Assembly (NCBI GenBank): GCA_022842065.1
Contig: JALHQH010000016.1
Coordinates: forward strand, 152,453 to 216,452
Source of the DNA: Caldilineaceae bacterium
GTDB lineage: Bacteria > Chloroflexota > Anaerolineae > Caldilineales > Caldilineaceae
DNA: 64,000 bases
Direction: 5' to 3'
The notes below the pieces were generated by a model. The model searched no databases. It was not told the origin of the DNA and saw only the letters and a program-made list of their open reading frames with translations. A program made the position numbers and the translations under genes. Positions 26,472 through 35,190 of the stretch are shown here, one piece after another; position 1 is the first letter of the stretch; each line of letters begins with the position of its first letter.

Positions 26472-27587
26472 CTATTCCAGAAAACGACCAGGTTCGGCAA
26501 CACCAATGGCAAGAGATGTCTGCCCTTGCATGATTAAATCGGCAATCGCTTTACCCATACCAGCAGAAAGCAGTGTGCCTTTTTTCCCGGCACCGGTATT
26601 CAGATAAACATTCTCATAGCCAGGTGCCCTCCCGACAATGGGAAACCCATCCGCAGTGACAGGGCGCAGACCTACTGTATGTTCAAGTACCTTGGCCTCA
26701 CGAATGGCCGGCATGATCGTAGCCCCATGCGCCAATAATGTTTGATAGGCTTGTTCGGTCGGTGTGCGATCATAACCTTCTGCTGTTTCGGTGGCACCAA
26801 TCCAAACATAGGCTTGACCTCGGCAAAATAACGAAAAATTTTTCAGGCTAATGTCATAGGCTAATGCTTCGCCAGGGATATCAACTAACAACATCTCGCC
26901 CTTCAGCGGTTCAACTGGAATCCTGATCCCTAACCAACGGGCTGGCTCCTCTCCCCATGCCCCCGTGGCTATCACCACTTGATTACATAGCACGCGGCCT
27001 TGATCCGTTATGACACCCTTGGCCTGACCACTTTCGATGAGCAAACCGGTTACCTCTGCCTCAATCAGTTGTACACCGCGACGCACGGCAGCTTCTCCAA
27101 TAGCCTGGTTATAGGCGAGTGCTTCGATAGCGGCGTTCCCCTCGGTATACAATGCACCAACTATCGCCGGGTTGATCCGGCGATCCAGGCTTTTTACCGT
27201 GTTGGCATCTATGATCTGCGCGGAGAAGCCCGCATACTTGCCATACAGGATGCACGATGCTTCATAGGCGGCTAAGCTAGCCTGATCGAAAGCCAGAAAT
27301 AGCCGCTTGACCCGCCGTGGGCAAAAGTTGGTTGTGCCTTCCTGCTGTAAGCTCTCCCAAAGTGCCAGATGCAAAGCGAATGATTCCATTGCCAGGTTGC
27401 TGAGCAAGCCAGGAATTCCTTGGCCATGCAGCGGGTTAAGCCCACCCGCAGAGTTGCCGGACGCTTGTTTACCCACCCCCGAACGCTCAATCAGCGCGGT
27501 TTGAACCCCTTTTTCGGCTAGGTAGTAGGCGGTCATACAGCCGGCCATGCCCCCCCCAATCACAATCACATCAACAGACTTGATCAT
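26472..27587 (-). CDS. FAD-dependent amine/amino-acid oxidase (DAO family)
   Basis: This 371-residue flavoenzyme of the glycine oxidase/sarcosine oxidase/D-amino-acid oxidase fold oxidises an amine to an imine. The N-terminus holds VIGGGMAGCMTAYYLAEKG, and the C-terminus has GLRPVTADGFPIVGRAP and NTGAGKKGTLLSAGMG. GAGGAG precedes the ATG. Placement directly before the PLP enzyme gene suggests a shared amino-acid-like intermediate. Substrate not predictable. Confidence 0.9.
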   Translation of the reverse strand: MIKSVDVIVIGGGMAGCMTAYYLAEKGVQTALIERSGVGKQASGNSAGGLNPLHGQGIPGLLSNLAMESFALHLALWESLQQEGTTNFCPRRVKRLFLAFDQASLAAYEASCILYGKYAGFSAQIIDANTVKSLDRRINPAIVGALYTEGNAAIEALAYNQAIGEAAVRRGVQLIEAEVTGLLIESGQAKGVITDQGRVLCNQVVIATGAWGEEPARWLGIRIPVEPLKGEMLLVDIPGEALAYDISLKNFSLFCRGQAYVWIGATETAEGYDRTPTEQAYQTLLAHGATIMPAIREAKVLEHTVGLRPVTADGFPIVGRAPGYENVYLNTGAGKKGTLLSAGMGKAIADLIMQGQTSLAIGVAEPGRFLE

Positions 27588-27643
27588 CTTTGCTCCTCGT
27601 GTGCTGATTTGCCGCGCAACAGTTTTTACTGTCTCACTGGATA

Positions 27644-28345
27644 CTAAGCCCTGGCCGCGATGGTGTACTTCTTCAAAAAGCCAACCGGCTGCAAAGCCTC
27701 TTTATACGCCCGCAGCCCTGGACTGCCCAGGTCTTGCTCATAGTTCATAAACTGGCAGCCCCGCTGCGCCATGATCTGGGCAGTTGCGCATTCCAGGTAG
27801 AGACCCAACCCGCGATAGGCAGGATCAGCTTTGCCAAAATGACCAATATAATAGCCGTCGTGTACCGCCTCGTTGATCGTAAAGGCAACCAGGCGCTCTT
27901 CCAGATAGACCCCCACTGTCACCAGGGCGAGTTGGGGTGCAAAGTGCACCAGGCGCGCCAGGGCCGTAGTTTCAACTGCGGTCTCGTCGGCGCGTTTCCG
28001 GCGTTTGTCTGCCCACAGGTCAAAGAGCGCCCACACCTGCGCTTGCTCAGTGGGTTGGCACAGGTCGAGCAGACGGGCCACAGCCGTGGGATATTGGCGC
28101 TGGAATTTGTGCAGTTCTTTGGCTTTCGGCTGCTGAAGGTCTGATGCCAGTTGGCGCAAGCGTTCGGCCGAGAGGATGTAATCAAAACAGGCGCGATCTT
28201 CGCTGACCTGATAGCGCGCATCCAGTTGCTCCCGCATCGCCTGAATAGAGACTTCCGGCACAATCAACAGCTCTGGCGTAAGTCCCTCCGCTTGCGCATA
28301 GTGGAGCAGTTGCTGCACAGTCTCAACCACCTGACAATCGCCCAA
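27644..28345 (-). CDS. DUF2156 (GNAT-fold) protein, probably N-terminally disrupted
   Basis: The 233-residue frame carries the GNAT-like C-terminal half of DUF2156, the domain also found in lysyl-phosphatidylglycerol synthases: AFTINEAVHDGYYIGHFGK, then YEQDLGSPGLRAYKEALQP and FLKKYTI. The only start is TTG 28345, and the usual N-terminal half is missing. A second frame (28578 to 28264) with a good ribosome site overlaps it in the -1 frame, so the gene may be frameshifted. It could transfer an aminoacyl or acyl group, but activity is uncertain. Confidence 0.7.
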   Translation of the reverse strand: MGDCQVVETVQQLLHYAQAEGLTPELLIVPEVSIQAMREQLDARYQVSEDRACFDYILSAERLRQLASDLQQPKAKELHKFQRQYPTAVARLLDLCQPTEQAQVWALFDLWADKRRKRADETAVETTALARLVHFAPQLALVTVGVYLEERLVAFTINEAVHDGYYIGHFGKADPAYRGLGLYLECATAQIMAQRGCQFMNYEQDLGSPGLRAYKEALQPVGFLKKYTIAARA

Positions 28346-28578
28346 GAACGAACGAAAGTTTGTCCCTGCGCAGCCCAGCGCGCTGTTGCCGCTTGCAGGC
28401 TACTGCCCAGTTCTGGCAATTGCCAACTGTCTTCAGCTGCGGCGGGAGTGGGCGATGATGTGGCCCTTGGGTCTGCCTTGCGCATCAGCTTGACCAGAGG
28501 CGAGGGCGCAGGTCGCCGCGTAACCCGACCGCCCAGTAAAAGCGTGCCGCCGGCGAGTAATAATGCAGAAACAAACAT
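28264..28578 (-). CDS. Small ORF with membrane anchor, likely 5' part of the DUF2156 gene
   Basis: The 104-residue frame starts with a hydrophobic segment (FVSALLLAGGTLLLGG) then a basic, Pro/Ala-rich linker. GGAGA lies ten bases before its ATG, better than anything at the TTG of the downstream frame. The two frames overlap between 28264 and 28399, and a single lost base there would join them. It may instead be an independent small membrane protein. No homology recognised. Confidence 0.4.
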   Translation of the reverse strand: MFVSALLLAGGTLLLGGRVTRRPAPSPLVKLMRKADPRATSSPTPAAAEDSWQLPELGSSLQAATARWAAQGQTFVRSWAIVRWLRLCSNCSTMRKRRDLRQSC

Positions 28579-29017
28579 GCCGTGTCGATTCTCCGGGTGT
28601 ATTTACCACTTTCCGATTGTTAGACTGTGGTTGGGTTTAGAATTGCGTTTTTGACCGACGGGAAAAGTGCAGTTCTAACCAGAGCAACGTAAAACAGGTA
28701 CAGCATAACCCACCACTGTTGTCTGCATCGTCCACTGGGCGCGTTATAACCCGCCCAATCAACGCGAACTTGGCAAGATCGTAGCTTACCCGCTGGCCGA
28801 ACCACAGCCATTGACCAAGGTAATAAACAATAGGCGCTTCAGGGTGTGACCCGTGGACGATCCATACAATGGTGTTCGGTTATTCTACAGTTGGGGTTAT
28901 AATACTAAAAGCCAGCAAATATTACAATTGCTTTCCCTACCGGACAGATTTAAAGTAACGAAATAGGCTGCCGCTCAGATATGCTCTTTGAGGGTAAATC
29001 AGTAAAGGAGCAAACGA
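28579..29017. other. Intergenic region between divergent clusters
   Basis: No gene is supported. It separates the minus-strand cluster from the plus-strand region D. A TATAAT at 28898-28903 has only a poor -35 (TTCGGT) at 17-nt spacing. The region is less GC-rich than its right flank and leads into a decayed transposase. Confidence 0.5.
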
Positions 29018-29300
29018 ATGAGTGACAGCCGTAGACGGTATCGTGCCATCAAAAGTGGATTGCTGCAACTTTATCCCCAACGACTGACGGGGCAGAGGCA
29101 GCACGCAGTTGCGCCAAGTGGCGAAGAACGCGCCGACTAAGGCCACCGCACCGACTATGTCATTGCCGACAAAGGCTATGACGCCACGGCCCTACTCGAA
29201 TTGATTGAGCAACTGGGGCGATTCCCCTTATTCCTGCACGCAAAAACCGCAAAGTCACATCTGGTGAATCGTCAGGCGCTGCGTAACATGAGTAAGTAAC
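29018..29300 (+). pseudogene. Decayed IS5-type transposase
   Basis: The 5' piece (29018-29140) translates as MSDSRRRYRAIKSGLLQLYP and so on, the typical start of an IS5-like DDE transposase, and stops at TAA 29138. A later piece from about 29159 reads VIADKGYDATALLELIEQLG, a conserved block around a catalytic Asp, then shifts one frame at a GGGG run into IPLIPARKNRKV. The middle of the gene is missing. It marks past insertion at the border of the minus-strand cluster. Confidence 0.75.
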
Positions 29301-29329
29301 ATTTTTGCCGCTGGTAAAAATGTTACTTA
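29293..29329. repeat. Perfect 14-bp inverted repeat after the transposase remnant
   Basis: TAAGTAACATTTTT (29293-29306) pairs with 29316-29329 across a 9-nt loop. It could be a terminator-like hairpin or a leftover of insertion. It lies upstream of the supported hyuB start. Confidence 0.75.
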
Positions 29330-29457
29330 TGGGGTTTAATGCAGAGCATCAGTATAAAGGAGCACTTGATCAAGAGTTAAAAGCGCTCACGAAAAATAAC
29401 GATACCCTTACTGCTAATGAACCGGGACTTATTGTCACCAATACACAGGAAAACAAG

Positions 29458-31509
29458 ATGGACAGCGTCACCTTAACCGTCATCTACAACGCCCTGGTCA
29501 ACATCGCCCGTGAGATGGGCTTGACCATGATGCGCACCGCCTATTCACCGATCTTCAACGAAGCGTTGGACTTTTCGGTAGTGATCTTTGATGACCAGGC
29601 GCGTATGTTGGCGCAAGCGGAATTTTGTCCGTCGCAGATCGGGGCCATTCGCTACACGGTGGGCTGGACAATTGAAGAGATCGGCGCGGCCAACTTCAAG
29701 CCGGGCGATGTCTACATCCACAATGACCCCTACCGCGGCAATGGCCATATTCCCGAGCACATGGTGATCAAGCCGGTCTTTGTCGATGGCACGCTCTTTG
29801 GTTTTGTCGCCAACATTGGGCACATGGCGGAAATTGGGGGTAAGGCGCCCGGTGGTTTTGCTGCCGATGCCACCGAAGTCTACCAGGAAGGATTGCGCCT
29901 GCCGCCGGTCAAGATTGTTGACCAGGGGCGCGATGTCGAAGATATTTGGAAGATCATCCTGAGCAACCACCGTACGCCCCGCAACTCGTATGGCGACCTC
30001 AAGGCGATGATCGGTTCGCTCTATGTGGCCGAGCAGCGGGTGATCGATCTGGTCAAACAATATGGCATTCCCACCATGCGCCAAGCGTCCGAGGAATTAA
30101 TGAAGCTGGCCGAACAGCGCATGCGCGCCGAGATCCGCCGCATCCCCAACGGCGAATACCACTTTGATGACCTGATGGAAGATGATGGCGTCACCGCCGA
30201 TCCGCGGCGCATCCACCTGACGTTGACGATTGCCGACGATGAGTTGATCGCCGACTGGACCGGCACCGAGCCGCAAGCCCTCGGCCCGACTAACTGCACC
30301 TATGGCTCGACGGCGTCGGCGGTTTTTAACGCCCTCTTCCAGTTGACCGACCCGACCATTCCCAAAAACGAGGGTTGTTATCGCCCGGTCCACATCATTG
30401 CGCCGCCGGGGACGATTGTCAATGTCCAACATCCTGGCCCCGAAGTCGCCGGCCACACTGAGGTGAACCCCCGCCTGACCTTTATGTTGATCGGCGCGCT
30501 GGCGCAAGCATTGCCCGACCGCGTGGTCGCGGCCGATGGCGGCACCTCCAGCAACTTTCTTTTTGGCGGCGTCCACCCCGATACCAAACGTTTTTACGCC
30601 AACTATCACTTTGAAGGGGTGGGGTGGGGCGGGCGGCCCAATGGCGACGGCAACAATGCCCAATGCGCGATTGTCGGCAACTGTCGCAACACGCCGGTCG
30701 AGGTCTTTGAGACCCGCTATCCCTGGCGCACCCACAGCTACCGCTTACAGCCAGATTCGGGCGGGCCGGGCGCGACCCGTGGCGGGCTGGGCACCGAACG
30801 GATCATGGAGGTGACCGCGCCGGAAATCACCCTCAGCGTGATGATGGATCGCACCAAGGTGCAGCCGTGGGGCATCTTTGGCGGCAGCGGGGGCGGCAAC
30901 GCCGGCGTCTTTATCCAACGCCCCGGTGATGACCGCTTCCGCACCTTTTCCGAGGTTTTTGGCACCGTCTCACCCAGCAAGTTTGCCAACATCCGTCTGC
31001 GCCAGGGTGATCTGATTTTGCTGCGCTCAGCCGGTGGGGGCGGCTATCAGAACCCGCTTGACCGTGCGCCGGAGCTGGTGCTGACCGATGTGCGGCGCGG
31101 TTTTGTCTCAACCGCCGCCGCGCGGGAAGACTACGGGGTGGTCATCACGACGACAGCTAACGGTCTGCAGCTCGATGAAGGGGCGACTGTTGCGTTACGT
31201 CAACAACTAGCGACCACTGCCGCCTGCATCGCCACACCCATCAGTGAAAGCACACCTGACCAACCCCAGCCTATAACGCTCACCAGCCAAACGCCACGGA
31301 CTGGGCACTGGCAAAGCGTGGCCCCCAGCTATCTGGACAACCAGATGGATCACTGCGATCTCTGTGGCAAATTGTTGCCCAGCCAAGCCTGGGTCGATGA
31401 TGCTTATGGGGTGGGCAAAGGTTTCTGCGATACCCGTTGCGCTACACTGTATGGCACCTATTGGTTGCCCCGGTATGGCGAAAAAAGCGCTGTGGTGCAT
31501 TTCGCTTAA
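29458..31509 (+). CDS. HyuB family subunit fused to a C-terminal zinc ribbon
   Basis: The protein has 683 residues. Residues up to about 570 are a complete HyuB (MMRTAYSPIFNEALDF, NDPYRGNGHIPEH, GGPGATRGGLG). A Ser/Thr/Pro-rich linker leads to a zinc ribbon with CDLCGKLLP and FCDTRC (31330-31506), homologous to the free protein at 8506. The frame opens at TTG 29305, but AGGA seven bases before ATG 29458 and alignment with the other HyuB favour 29458. No hyuA is adjacent; the unpaired HyuA at 502 is a possible partner. A sugar ABC transporter follows. Confidence 0.9.
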   Translation: MDSVTLTVIYNALVNIAREMGLTMMRTAYSPIFNEALDFSVVIFDDQARMLAQAEFCPSQIGAIRYTVGWTIEEIGAANFKPGDVYIHNDPYRGNGHIPEHMVIKPVFVDGTLFGFVANIGHMAEIGGKAPGGFAADATEVYQEGLRLPPVKIVDQGRDVEDIWKIILSNHRTPRNSYGDLKAMIGSLYVAEQRVIDLVKQYGIPTMRQASEELMKLAEQRMRAEIRRIPNGEYHFDDLMEDDGVTADPRRIHLTLTIADDELIADWTGTEPQALGPTNCTYGSTASAVFNALFQLTDPTIPKNEGCYRPVHIIAPPGTIVNVQHPGPEVAGHTEVNPRLTFMLIGALAQALPDRVVAADGGTSSNFLFGGVHPDTKRFYANYHFEGVGWGGRPNGDGNNAQCAIVGNCRNTPVEVFETRYPWRTHSYRLQPDSGGPGATRGGLGTERIMEVTAPEITLSVMMDRTKVQPWGIFGGSGGGNAGVFIQRPGDDRFRTFSEVFGTVSPSKFANIRLRQGDLILLRSAGGGGYQNPLDRAPELVLTDVRRGFVSTAAAREDYGVVITTTANGLQLDEGATVALRQQLATTAACIATPISESTPDQPQPITLTSQTPRTGHWQSVAPSYLDNQMDHCDLCGKLLPSQAWVDDAYGVGKGFCDTRCATLYGTYWLPRYGEKSAVVHFA

Positions 31510-31609
31510 CCAGGATAAAATAGGCAACGCAGGCGACTGATCTGGTTTTTTCTCTGGCGCGCCAGCCATTTTGGCGCACAATGATCAATTGATACAAGGA
31601 GAAATTGTC

Positions 31610-32953
31610 ATGGCAACGCAAGCAGATTTTCAGCGTTTTTCCCGGCGCACCCTTTTAAAGGCCATGAGTGCCGGGGCCGGTGTGGTGGCTTTGGGTGGGG
31701 TGCTCAGCGCCTGTGCCCCGCCGGCCGCAGCCCCAGCCGGTGGCGAAGCCGCCGGTGCCGCGCCGGCGACCGGCGAGCAAGCGACCATCAGCTTCTGGAA
31801 GTCACCGCACAGCCAGTTTGAACAGGATCGCATGGGCGCGGTCATTGCCGAGTTTGAAAAGCTTCACCCGGAGATCAAGGTCGAACATACGATCACCACC
31901 TGGGAGACCTGGGACGAGACCTACACGACCGGCTTTGCCGGCGGCAGCCCGCCCGATGTCTCCTACATGCCCGATCAGTTCTACTTCAAGTTTGCCGAAA
32001 ACAAGCAGTTGGCGGACCTGGGGCCGTGGGTCGATGACGCCGCTTATGAGTCCGAGCGCAATGCCTGGTTCAAAAGCCCGTGGGATCTGGGCAACTGGCA
32101 GGGCACCCAGGTTGGCATTCCCAACATTGCCACCATGTTCTTTATCTATGCCAACAAAGCCGCCTTTGAGGAAGCCGGGCTGGATGTAGCCACGCCGCCG
32201 GCCTCTTATGCCGAGCTGGCCGAACAAGCGATGCTGATGACCAAACCCGATGGCGCGCAATGGGGCTATGGCGCGATGACCACGACGGTGGACCAGGGCT
32301 TCTTTGCCGGTTTCCAATATTTCCATGACAGTGGCGCGAACTTCCTCAATGAAGCGCTCGATGGCCCCGGTTTTGATAATGAGGGTGGCACCAGCGCGCT
32401 CACCTTCCTAAGCAGCTTGATGAATGAACACAAAGTGCAGGCTCCGCACGGTGCCTTTAACCGCGCCGGCATCATTGATCTCTTCCGCGGCGGCAAAATC
32501 GCCATGTTGATGGAAGAAGTCAGCCAGCACGGCGACTTCAAACAAACCGGGCTGCCCTTTGAATATGACATCTTCCTCCAGCCGGCTGGCCCCACCCAAC
32601 AATCCTCCTTCGGCAACTTTGGCTTCTTTATGTTGGCCGAAGCCAGTACGCAGAAAGACGCAGGCTGGGAGTTTATCAAGTACGTCACCAGCGGCCCGGT
32701 CTTGGGTGCGTGGGCCGAACAGCACGGCTTTGCTATGATGCGCGGCGACGTGGAACTCTACAAGGATGACCCGATCTACGCCAAGGCGCAAAAGGAGATC
32801 GCCCCCAAGATTCAGGGCTTCCAGACCCACGCCAAACTGCGCCAGGTCGTCACCTCCATGTGGAGCGAATTTGAAGGCACCCTCGCCGGTCAACGCCCCG
32901 CCGCCGAGTCGATTGCCGCCGCCGCGGAAGTGGTGAAGACGGCGTTGGCATGA
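31610..32953 (+). CDS. CUT1-type ABC transporter solute-binding lipoprotein
   Basis: This 447-residue extracellular binding protein has the twin-arginine motif SRRTLLKAM followed by a hydrophobic stretch and lipobox LSAC, so it is probably exported folded and lipid-anchored. The mature part is a family-1 sugar-binding protein (NIATMFFIYANKAAFEEAG). AAGGAG supports ATG 31610 over the open frame from 31571. It heads a complete sugar transporter (permeases at 33082 and 34130, ATPase at 35191). Ligand not predictable. Confidence 0.92.
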   Translation: MATQADFQRFSRRTLLKAMSAGAGVVALGGVLSACAPPAAAPAGGEAAGAAPATGEQATISFWKSPHSQFEQDRMGAVIAEFEKLHPEIKVEHTITTWETWDETYTTGFAGGSPPDVSYMPDQFYFKFAENKQLADLGPWVDDAAYESERNAWFKSPWDLGNWQGTQVGIPNIATMFFIYANKAAFEEAGLDVATPPASYAELAEQAMLMTKPDGAQWGYGAMTTTVDQGFFAGFQYFHDSGANFLNEALDGPGFDNEGGTSALTFLSSLMNEHKVQAPHGAFNRAGIIDLFRGGKIAMLMEEVSQHGDFKQTGLPFEYDIFLQPAGPTQQSSFGNFGFFMLAEASTQKDAGWEFIKYVTSGPVLGAWAEQHGFAMMRGDVELYKDDPIYAKAQKEIAPKIQGFQTHAKLRQVVTSMWSEFEGTLAGQRPAAESIAAAAEVVKTALA

Positions 32954-32958
32954 GTGGG

Positions 32959-33063
32959 TGAGTGGGTGAAGGGGTGGCAAGGTGACAAGGTGACAAGGTG
33001 ACCCCTTCACCCACTCACCCCTTCACCCACTCACCCCTTCACCCTGTCACCCCTTCACCTTGT
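32959..33063. repeat. Inverted and short direct repeats between binding protein and permease genes
   Basis: Arms 32959-32975 and 33001-33017 pair perfectly over 17 bp (TGAGTGGGTGAAGGGGT and complement). Between them ACAAGGTG repeats, and afterwards CCCCTTCACCCACTCA repeats. The structure lies directly after the binding-protein stop codon and could stabilise the upstream mRNA. Confidence 0.75.
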
Positions 33064-33081
33064 CAAAGCAACCGAGGTAAT

Positions 33082-34008
33082 ATGGAAGCACCACTCCCTG
33101 CGCCCCCCATGCGCCTCTCGCCTGCCGAACATCGGCGGTTGCGGCGGCGCTATGATCGGCGGCGCTATCTGACGGCGTATCTCTTTCTGGCGCCGAATTT
33201 GATCTTCTTCTTTCTCTTTCTGGTGGTGCCCTGCTTTTGGGTGCTCTATTTGAGCTTTCATGAGGGGGGGATCCTGGGCGCGCCCCGGTTTGTCGGGCTG
33301 AAGAACTGGAACCTGATCTGGCAGGACAAGGTCGCACACCGGGCGCTGCTGAACACGGTGACCTATATGTTGATGGCGATCCCCAGCGTCTTTATCATTG
33401 CGATGACACTGGCGCTGCTCCTGCAACGGATCCGGCGGGGCGCGCTCTTTATCCGGGCGGCACTCTACTTTCCCACCCTGACGCCGATTGTGTTGGCCGC
33501 GCTGCTCTGGATCTTTGTGATCCATCCTGACTTTGGCGTGCTGAATTTTCTGGTGCGCCTCTTTGGTGGCGAAGCGGTCAACTGGTTGGGCACCGGCGCG
33601 GCCTTGCCCACGATTGCCATGCTCGAAGTCTGGCGCGGCTCGGGCTTCTGGACGATGTTGTTTTTGGCGGCATTGATCAGCCTGCCCCAGGAACTTTACG
33701 ACGCCGCCAAAATCGATGGGGCCAGTGATTGGGCGCAATTTCGCTATTTGACCTTGCCCTTACTGCGTCCTACCTTTGCCTTTGCCTTTGTCATGGCGAC
33801 CATTTTTAATTTTCAGTTGTTTGATTCGGTCTACATCCTGACCGACGGCGGGCCACAGAATCAAACGGCAACGGTGGTCTGGTATATCTACAAAAACACC
33901 TTCCAATTTGATAAACCCGGTGCCGGCGCAGCGATGAGCTTTATGATGTTGCTCATGATTTTGGCGCTGACAATGGTGCAACTGACACTTTTACGACGAA
34001 AACAATAA
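33082..34008 (+). CDS. Sugar ABC transporter permease, MalF-like
   Basis: This inner-membrane subunit of about 308 residues has six or so hydrophobic segments and the EAA loop ELYDAAKIDGASDWAQF that contacts the ATPase. The N-terminus is Arg-rich (RRLRRRYDRRRYLTAY). GAGGTAAT precedes ATG 33082, preferred over the open start at 32998, which would read through repeats. Partner of the 34130 permease. Confidence 0.92.
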   Translation: MEAPLPAPPMRLSPAEHRRLRRRYDRRRYLTAYLFLAPNLIFFFLFLVVPCFWVLYLSFHEGGILGAPRFVGLKNWNLIWQDKVAHRALLNTVTYMLMAIPSVFIIAMTLALLLQRIRRGALFIRAALYFPTLTPIVLAALLWIFVIHPDFGVLNFLVRLFGGEAVNWLGTGAALPTIAMLEVWRGSGFWTMLFLAALISLPQELYDAAKIDGASDWAQFRYLTLPLLRPTFAFAFVMATIFNFQLFDSVYILTDGGPQNQTATVVWYIYKNTFQFDKPGAGAAMSFMMLLMILALTMVQLTLLRRKQ

Positions 34009-34020
34009 AGATAACGACCA

Positions 34021-34125
34021 AGCACCCCCTCCTAACCCGGGTACCCGTTGGGTGCAGGTTGGGGGAGGGACTGTCTCGCCGTTAACAATTCCCTCCCTTA
34101 CCAGGGGAGGGCTAGGGAGGGGTTA
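34021..34125. repeat. GC-rich palindrome between the permease genes
   Basis: The gap holds CCCCCTCCTAACC and GGGAGGGCTAGGGAGGGG words that pair imperfectly. It is the same type as the inner core at 3942-4030. The right end supplies the purine-rich ribosome site of the next gene. Confidence 0.55.
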
Positions 34126-34129
34126 GCTG

Positions 34130-35020
34130 TTGGCAACGCTTAAAGAAACTTCACGGACAGATCGACGCCGTACCGCGCCACCCGCGCCGCGGAGCCAATG
34201 GCGCAGCCGGATGGGCCATTTCTTGGCCTATCTAGTGCTCGGGCTTGCCTGTGTCGCCGCGCTCTTTCCGTTTCTCTATATTATCTCGCTCTCCTTAAAG
34301 CAGAGCACGGCGCTGGTCACCTACCCGCCGCAGTGGATTCCCAATCCGCCGTTTTGGGGCAATTACACCCTGTTGCTCTTGGAAAAACCCTTTCTACGCT
34401 GGGGCTTTAACAGCTTGTTTGTCGCCGGCAGCATCACCATCGTCAAGCTCTTTTTTGACTCACTCGCCGGCTACACCTTTGCCAAGATGGACTTTCCCCT
34501 CAAGGAGCCGCTCTTTATCCTGATTCTCATGACCCTGATGATTCCCTTTGCCGCCACCCTGATCCCCACCTTTCTGATTGTGCGCAACCTGCACCTGCAG
34601 AACACGTACTGGGGGTTGATCCTGCCCGGCCTGGCCAGCCCGATTGGTATCTTTATGATGCGTCAATTTATCGAGTCACTGCCCAATGACCTGGAAAATG
34701 CGGCGCGGCTGGATGGCTGTAGCGAATTTTACATCTACTGGCGAATTATCCTGCCGCTGGTGCGCCCGGCGCTGGCCGTGCTCGGCATCTTTATCTTTAT
34801 GACCCAGTGGCAAGCCTTTGTCTGGCCGCTGGTGATCACCAACACGGAAGACATGCGCGTGCTCACGGTTGGCCTGGCCTCGCTCAAAGGCCAATGGGTG
34901 ACGGACTGGGGCTTGGTGGCCGCCGGCTCGGTGCTGATCATGCTGCCCGTGACGCTGGTTTTTATCTTTTTTCAACGCTATTTTATTGCGGCTAGTTTGG
35001 CTGGCGCGTTGAAGGAGTAG
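34130..35020 (+). CDS. Sugar ABC transporter permease, MalG-like
   Basis: Second membrane subunit (296 residues) with EAA loop LENAARLDGCSEFYIYW and the expected pattern of membrane helices starting at about residue 30. The TTG start at 34130 has AGGGAGGGG upstream; an internal ATG at 34211 is an alternative that would remove the Arg-rich N-terminus. Works with 33082 and the ATPase at 35191. Confidence 0.9.
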   Translation: MATLKETSRTDRRRTAPPAPRSQWRSRMGHFLAYLVLGLACVAALFPFLYIISLSLKQSTALVTYPPQWIPNPPFWGNYTLLLLEKPFLRWGFNSLFVAGSITIVKLFFDSLAGYTFAKMDFPLKEPLFILILMTLMIPFAATLIPTFLIVRNLHLQNTYWGLILPGLASPIGIFMMRQFIESLPNDLENAARLDGCSEFYIYWRIILPLVRPALAVLGIFIFMTQWQAFVWPLVITNTEDMRVLTVGLASLKGQWVTDWGLVAAGSVLIMLPVTLVFIFFQRYFIAASLAGALKE

Positions 35021-35030
35021 CGATGATTCA

Positions 35031-35142
35031 GCCTTGAACTAAAGTTCAGGCTGATAGCGCAAGTCAGCTAAAGCTGACTGGTGGCAATGAGCTAGTTGGC
35101 TTTAGCCAACTTGGGTTTTTAGCCTGAACTTTAGTTCAAGGC
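35031..35142. repeat. Nested palindrome with CTAAAG cores
   Basis: Outer arms 35031-35052/35121-35142 pair perfectly over 22 bp (TTGAACTAAAGTTCA inside). Two complete inner palindromes follow: 35063-35078 (GTCAGCTAAAGCTGAC) and 35094-35111 (AGTTGGCTTTAGCCAACT without its middle). The CTAAAG/CTTTAG core also appears in the palindromes at 6484-6559 and 61909-61993. Confidence 0.8.
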
Positions 35143-35190
35143 GGCGAATGCTTGAATAGATACGTGCAAACCCTATAAGGAGTGCGGGGC

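Noticed and set aside
28898..28903. TATAAT as promoter of region D
   Set aside because: The -35 region at proper spacing (TTCGGT) is poor and the next downstream ORF is a transposase fossil.
29305..29457. N-terminal extension of the second HyuB from TTG 29305
   Set aside because: It starts inside a perfect hairpin, lacks a ribosome site and has no counterpart in the paralogue; ATG 29458 fits better.
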